Source of the DNA: Pandoraea pulmonicola
GTDB lineage: Bacteria > Pseudomonadota > Gammaproteobacteria > Burkholderiales > Burkholderiaceae
Direction: 5' to 3'
Length of the DNA stretch: 64,000 bases
NCBI RefSeq assembly: GCF_000815105.2
Contig: NZ_CP010310.2
Location: 2,108,001-2,172,000, forward strand
In this document: positions 60,832-64,000 of the stretch, piece after piece
Layout: every line of letters starts with the position of its first letter
Numbering within the stretch: the first letter of the stretch is position 1
Notes under the pieces: model-generated
The model's input: only the letters and a program-made list of their open reading frames with translations
Told to the model about the DNA's origin: nothing
The model's database searches: none
Made by a program: the position numbers and the translations under genes

Positions 60832-61063
60832 GGTCGAATTCCTGAAAAGTGCGGCAACGGCGGGTCATGCGCGCTGGACGCTGGGGCGGGCTGTAAATAC
60901 CGCAAACCCACCGCAAAAACCCGCAAACGGCCCCGATTTCGCACGAGAGCCGATGTTTGGCGCGTCAATGGTGCGTTAACTGGGGGCGCGCGCCGCACTT
61001 TTCAACCCACGGCGGCCGGAGTCGCGCACCGGGCTGCCGGCACGCGCCGCCGCCAGCCGGGTA

Positions 61064-61588
61064 TCAGCCGATGCGCACCAGCTGTTCCTTGAACACCTGA
61101 CGGCGCGTCGCGTACGTGTCGGCGTTGCGCTTGAGGTTGGCAACTTCCTCGTCGGTCAGCTCGCGCACGACCTTGGCGGGCACGCCGAGGATCAGCGAGC
61201 GATCCGGGAACGTCTTGCGTTCGGTGACCAGCGCACCGGCGCCGACCAGGCTGTCGCGGCCGATCACGGCGCCGTTGAGCAGCACGGCCTGAATGCCGAC
61301 GAGCGAGTTTTCGCCCACGGTGCAGCCATGCAGCATGGCCTGATGGCCAACGCTCACGCCATCGGCCAGCGTCAGCGGGTAACCCGGGTCGGCGTGCAGC
61401 ACGGCGCCTTCCTGCACGTTGGTGCCCGCGCCGACCTTGATCGGCTCGTTGTCGCCGCGAATCGCCACGCCCGGCCACACGCTGCTGTTCTCGGCAAGAA
61501 TCACCTCGCCAATGATGGTTGCGGTGTCGGCCACGAAAGCACTCTCGTGGATCTGCGGGGTCTTGTCTCCAAGTTTATAGATCGGCAT
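61064..61588 (-). CDS. Gamma-carbonic anhydrase family protein
   Basis: 174-residue left-handed beta-helix of hexapeptide repeats (YrdA/CaiE type). Metal-binding His residues are in VGHQAMLHGCTVG, and the N-terminal MPIYKLGDKTPQI is typical. Family members may hydrate CO2 or carry acyl groups; activity here is not shown. The N-terminus at 61588 lies 49 bases from the divergent DUF455 gene. Confidence 0.88.
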   Translation of the reverse strand: MPIYKLGDKTPQIHESAFVADTATIIGEVILAENSSVWPGVAIRGDNEPIKVGAGTNVQEGAVLHADPGYPLTLADGVSVGHQAMLHGCTVGENSLVGIQAVLLNGAVIGRDSLVGAGALVTERKTFPDRSLILGVPAKVVRELTDEEVANLKRNADTYATRRQVFKEQLVRIG

Positions 61589-61637
61589 GGCGGCTTCTGT
61601 TCGCGGTTAAAATCGACGAAACTGCTATTGTAACGTC

Positions 61638-62579
61638 ATGGCCGATTTCACTCCTGCGCCCGGCGAGCGTGCCGCAACCGACGCGGCTTGTGTGTCCCGC
61701 GCTCGCTCTCCGTCGTCATCCTCCGTCGTCACCGATCGCGCGCGCTGCGCTCGCGAGCAGGCGCTGGCGCTGCTGCGTCTGTGCGACCCGTACGCCAAGG
61801 CCGAAGGCGTCACGGCGCTGCGCGATGCCGTGAGTCGCGGCGTCGCCGTATGGGATGCGGCGAGACGCTTCGGTGGGGAAGCCGTCACCGGCGACGCGTC
61901 GGACGACGGCGAATCCGGCATTCCGGGGCGTCCCGCCGAACCGAGGCTGGTTTCGCCGCGCGAACTGAAACATCGTGCGGTCACGTCGGTGCCGGGGCGC
62001 GCGGCGCTGCTGCATGCGCTGGCGCACATCGAGTTCAACGCGATCAATCTGGCGCTCGACGCCCTGTGGCGCTTCGACGGGCTACCCGTTGCCTACTACG
62101 ACGACTGGCTCAAGGTCGCGGCCGAGGAGGCGTATCACTTCTCGCTGCTTGCGACACATCTGAAGACGTTAGGCGACGAGTACCACTACGGCTGCTTCCC
62201 CGCGCACGACGGCCTATGGGAGATGGCGCGACGCACCGCCGGCGATTGGCTGGCTCGTCTGGCGCTGGTGCCGCGAACGCTCGAAGCGCGCGGCCTCGAC
62301 GCCAGCCCGCCGATCCGCGCCAAGCTCGCCAGTGCGGGCGACGCCGCCGGGGCTGCCATTCTCGACATCATTCTTCGTGACGAGATCGGTCATGTGGCTA
62401 TCGGCAACCGCTGGTACCGCTGGGGTTGCGAGCGAGCCGGCCTCGACCCGGTCGAGACCTACGCCCGGCTGGCGACCCGGTATCACGCACCGCGCCTGCG
62501 CGGACCGTTCAATCTGGAGGCGCGCCGCGCGGCCGGCTTCGACGACGATGAGCTCGCTGCGCTTCAGGCAGGCGAGTAG
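61638..62579 (+). CDS. DUF455 family ferritin-like protein
   Basis: 313 residues with a ferritin-like four-helix core. The metal motif pairs are HIEFNAINLALD and EEAYHFSLLATHL, with a later RDEIGHVAIGNRWY. Family DUF455 is common in proteobacteria and resembles diiron proteins, but the reaction is unknown. The N-terminal about 45 residues are Ala/Ser/Arg-rich and variable. Divergent from the gamma-carbonic anhydrase gene. Confidence 0.85.
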   Translation: MADFTPAPGERAATDAACVSRARSPSSSSVVTDRARCAREQALALLRLCDPYAKAEGVTALRDAVSRGVAVWDAARRFGGEAVTGDASDDGESGIPGRPAEPRLVSPRELKHRAVTSVPGRAALLHALAHIEFNAINLALDALWRFDGLPVAYYDDWLKVAAEEAYHFSLLATHLKTLGDEYHYGCFPAHDGLWEMARRTAGDWLARLALVPRTLEARGLDASPPIRAKLASAGDAAGAAILDIILRDEIGHVAIGNRWYRWGCERAGLDPVETYARLATRYHAPRLRGPFNLEARRAAGFDDDELAALQAGE

Positions 62580-62611
62580 ATGAGCGGGATGGCCGAAGTG
62601 CCCTGGCCGAG

Positions 62612-62659
62612 CGAGGCGGTCGAGCGGTTGTGCTGAACGAGGCAGTCGAGCGGTTGTGC
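62612..62659 (+). repeat. Short direct repeat, 22 bp x 2
   Basis: CGAGGCGGTCGAGCGGTTGTGC (62612-62633) recurs with one change at 62638-62659. Non-coding, after the DUF455 gene. Confidence 0.85.
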
Positions 62660-62761
62660 GCGCCCGCCCCCCGGATGCTCGACGTCTGGGCGATGCCTCC
62701 TTTTTGAAGCCGATATACTCGTCGTTCCTTTTTATTCAGATGTTCACTATCTGCCTGTGCC

Positions 62762-63661
62762 ATGACCGATTCGACCGATTCGAGATCTGAGTTTCTGACG
62801 GTGCGTGGCCTGCGTCACCACGTCCGGCAATGGGGGACGCCGGGCGCGCCGAAGCTGTTCCTGCTGCACGGCTGGATGGACGTCTCCGCCTCGTTCCAGT
62901 TCGTGGCGGAAATGCTTGCGCAGCGCTGGCATCTGCTCGCCCCCGACTGGCGCGGCTTTGGCCTGACCGACTGGCCCGTGGCGGACGGCCGCAGCGGCAG
63001 CTACTGGTTTCCCGACTACCTCGCCGACCTCGAAGCACTGCTCGACGTCTACACGGAGCCGGGCGAAGCCATCAACCTGATCGGGCACAGCATGGGCGGC
63101 AATGTCGCGTGTCTCTATGCCGGCGTGCGCCCGGCGCGCGTGCGTCGCCTGGTGAATCTGGAGGGCTTCGGCCTGCCGCCTTCGCAGCCGACTGCGGCGA
63201 TCCGGCAACTCGGGCGCTGGCTCGACGACCTCCAGAGCGTGCCGACGCTGCGCCCCTACGCCACGCTCGGCGATGTGGCGGCCCGCCTGCGCAAGACGAA
63301 TCCGCGTCTCGCCCCCGAGCGTGCCGCATGGCTCGCGCAGCGCTGGGCGCGACAGGAGCGCGATGGCCAATGGCACCTGCTGGCCGATGCCGCCCACAAG
63401 ATCGCGAATCCGTACCCGTACCGGCTCGACGAAGCCATGGCCGTATGGGGTAACGTCAGCGCGCCCGTATTGCATGTGGAAGCCAATGATTCGGAAGTCC
63501 TGCGGCACTTCGTGGGGGCGCAGGGCACGGACGCCTTCCGGGAGCGGTTCAAGGTCTTTCCGAATTTGACGGAAGCTCTCGTGGCCGACGCCGGCCACAT
63601 GCTCCATCACGACCAGCCCGAAGCCGTGGCGCGCCTGATCGACGACTTCTGTCGGGACTGA
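62762..63661 (+). CDS. Alpha/beta hydrolase
   Basis: 299 residues. Oxyanion-hole LLHGWMDVSAS, nucleophile elbow IGHSMGGNVA, acid near VLHVEANDSE, and the catalytic His in ADAGHMLHHDQP. Typical of broad-specificity esterases or C-C hydrolases; the substrate is unknown. The ATG at 62762 gives the standard N-terminus. A second, unrelated alpha/beta hydrolase lies at 53586-54416. Confidence 0.88.
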   Translation: MTDSTDSRSEFLTVRGLRHHVRQWGTPGAPKLFLLHGWMDVSASFQFVAEMLAQRWHLLAPDWRGFGLTDWPVADGRSGSYWFPDYLADLEALLDVYTEPGEAINLIGHSMGGNVACLYAGVRPARVRRLVNLEGFGLPPSQPTAAIRQLGRWLDDLQSVPTLRPYATLGDVAARLRKTNPRLAPERAAWLAQRWARQERDGQWHLLADAAHKIANPYPYRLDEAMAVWGNVSAPVLHVEANDSEVLRHFVGAQGTDAFRERFKVFPNLTEALVADAGHMLHHDQPEAVARLIDDFCRD

Positions 63662-63833
63662 CTCGGTCAGCGAGTCGCTGCGGCGTGCGCGGAGCGTGTG
63701 GGCATGCCGACCTACCGGCAACTCGCGTCGCGTGCACTTGAGCGGTAGAATGAAGCCGTCATTACAGCGTCATTTGCCGGTAACGCGCCCGCCCGACTCG
63801 TCGTCCGAGGCGGCGTCGCCCCGGCGGCTCATC

Positions 63834-64000
63834 ATGCTCAACGCGGATCTTCATTGTCATTCCAGGGTGTCGGACGGCACGCTCACGCCGTCCGAAGTGG
63901 CGCAGGTCGCATTCGAGGCCGGCGTCGACCTGTGGGCGCTCACCGATCACGACGAAGTCGGCGGTCAACGCGAGGCCCGTGCGGCAGCCGAGGCGCTGGG
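63834..64000 (+). CDS. PHP domain phosphoesterase (3' end beyond window)
   Basis: Only the first 55 residues are visible. MLNADLHCHSRVSDGTLTP and LWALTDHDEVGG are the two metal motifs of PHP-family phosphoesterases (YciV/RNase AM-like), which degrade oligoribonucleotides or 3',5'-nucleoside bisphosphates. An in-frame ATG at 63750 would add 28 residues but coincides with a TAGAAT -10-like box, so 63834 is preferred. Confidence 0.8.
   Translation, partial: MLNADLHCHSRVSDGTLTPSEVAQVAFEAGVDLWALTDHDEVGGQREARAAAEAL

Overview
The window looks like chromosomal DNA of a high-GC beta-proteobacterium of the order Burkholderiales. The gene set and order (MocR regulator, htpG, ubiC, MoxR/VWA pair, tyrB/uvrB, isc cluster, prfB-lysS, recJ, lol genes, comEC, pyrG-kdsA-eno-ftsB, hslO) and the protein sequences fit Burkholderiaceae. 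Pandoraea is my best guess, but that is an inference. Nearly all of the window is ordinary, densely packed core genome. No rRNA, tRNA, insertion sequence, prophage or CRISPR array was recognised.

Layout. 0-6 kb: MocR-type regulator (5' end cut off by the window), HtpG, chorismate lyase, a DNA glycosylase and a spermidine-synthase-like protein. 6-11 kb (mostly minus strand): DUF2322 protein, BenE-type transporter, VWA protein with a MoxR ATPase, then two small c-type cytochromes. 11-17 kb: DUF1841 protein, EamA transporter, RutE-type nitroreductase, endonuclease III, RsxB-like ferredoxin, TetR regulator and PHA depolymerase with a PhaR-like palindrome upstream. 17-21 kb: aromatic/aspartate aminotransferase and uvrB.

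20.8-23.75 kb is the exceptional region. A single accessory gene (20859-22871, minus) encodes a Ser/Pro-rich N-terminal half with two 78-residue repeats, a basic nuclear-localisation-like cluster, and five tandem 62-residue repeats that each look like a helix-turn-helix unit. Upstream lies an AT-richer stretch with no recognised gene, carrying a perfect TTCG-N16-TTCG sequence of the kind used by HrpB-type activators of type III secretion genes. Together this suggests an undescribed TALE-like (but not TALE-homologous) secreted, possibly nuclear, nucleic-acid-binding effector. Secretion, nuclear entry and DNA binding are all inference.

23.7-32.7 kb: low-molecular-weight tyrosine phosphatase, a multi-membrane-span protein of the family usually annotated as 'site-specific recombinase', and the iron-sulfur cluster genes iscR-iscS-iscU-iscA-(DUF3565)-hscB-hscA-fdx-iscX, with an IscR site over the promoter and an intrinsic terminator in the middle. 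32.9-38.6 kb: glycine-zipper protein, a hypothetical, lysS, an Ivy-type lysozyme inhibitor, prfB with its programmed +1 frameshift, and a DUF1127-like small protein. 38.8-44.4 kb: a LysR regulator, then a Fur-box/AraC regulator/TonB-dependent siderophore receptor module followed by a secreted hypothetical and a cupin protein. 44.4-54.4 kb: recJ and its partner, lolC/lolD, tatD-like nuclease, comEC and an alpha/beta hydrolase. 54.5-64 kb: pyrG, kdsA, eno (with a structured 5' intergenic region), ftsB, a lipoprotein, hslO, gamma-carbonic anhydrase, DUF455 protein, a second alpha/beta hydrolase and the start of a PHP-domain phosphoesterase.
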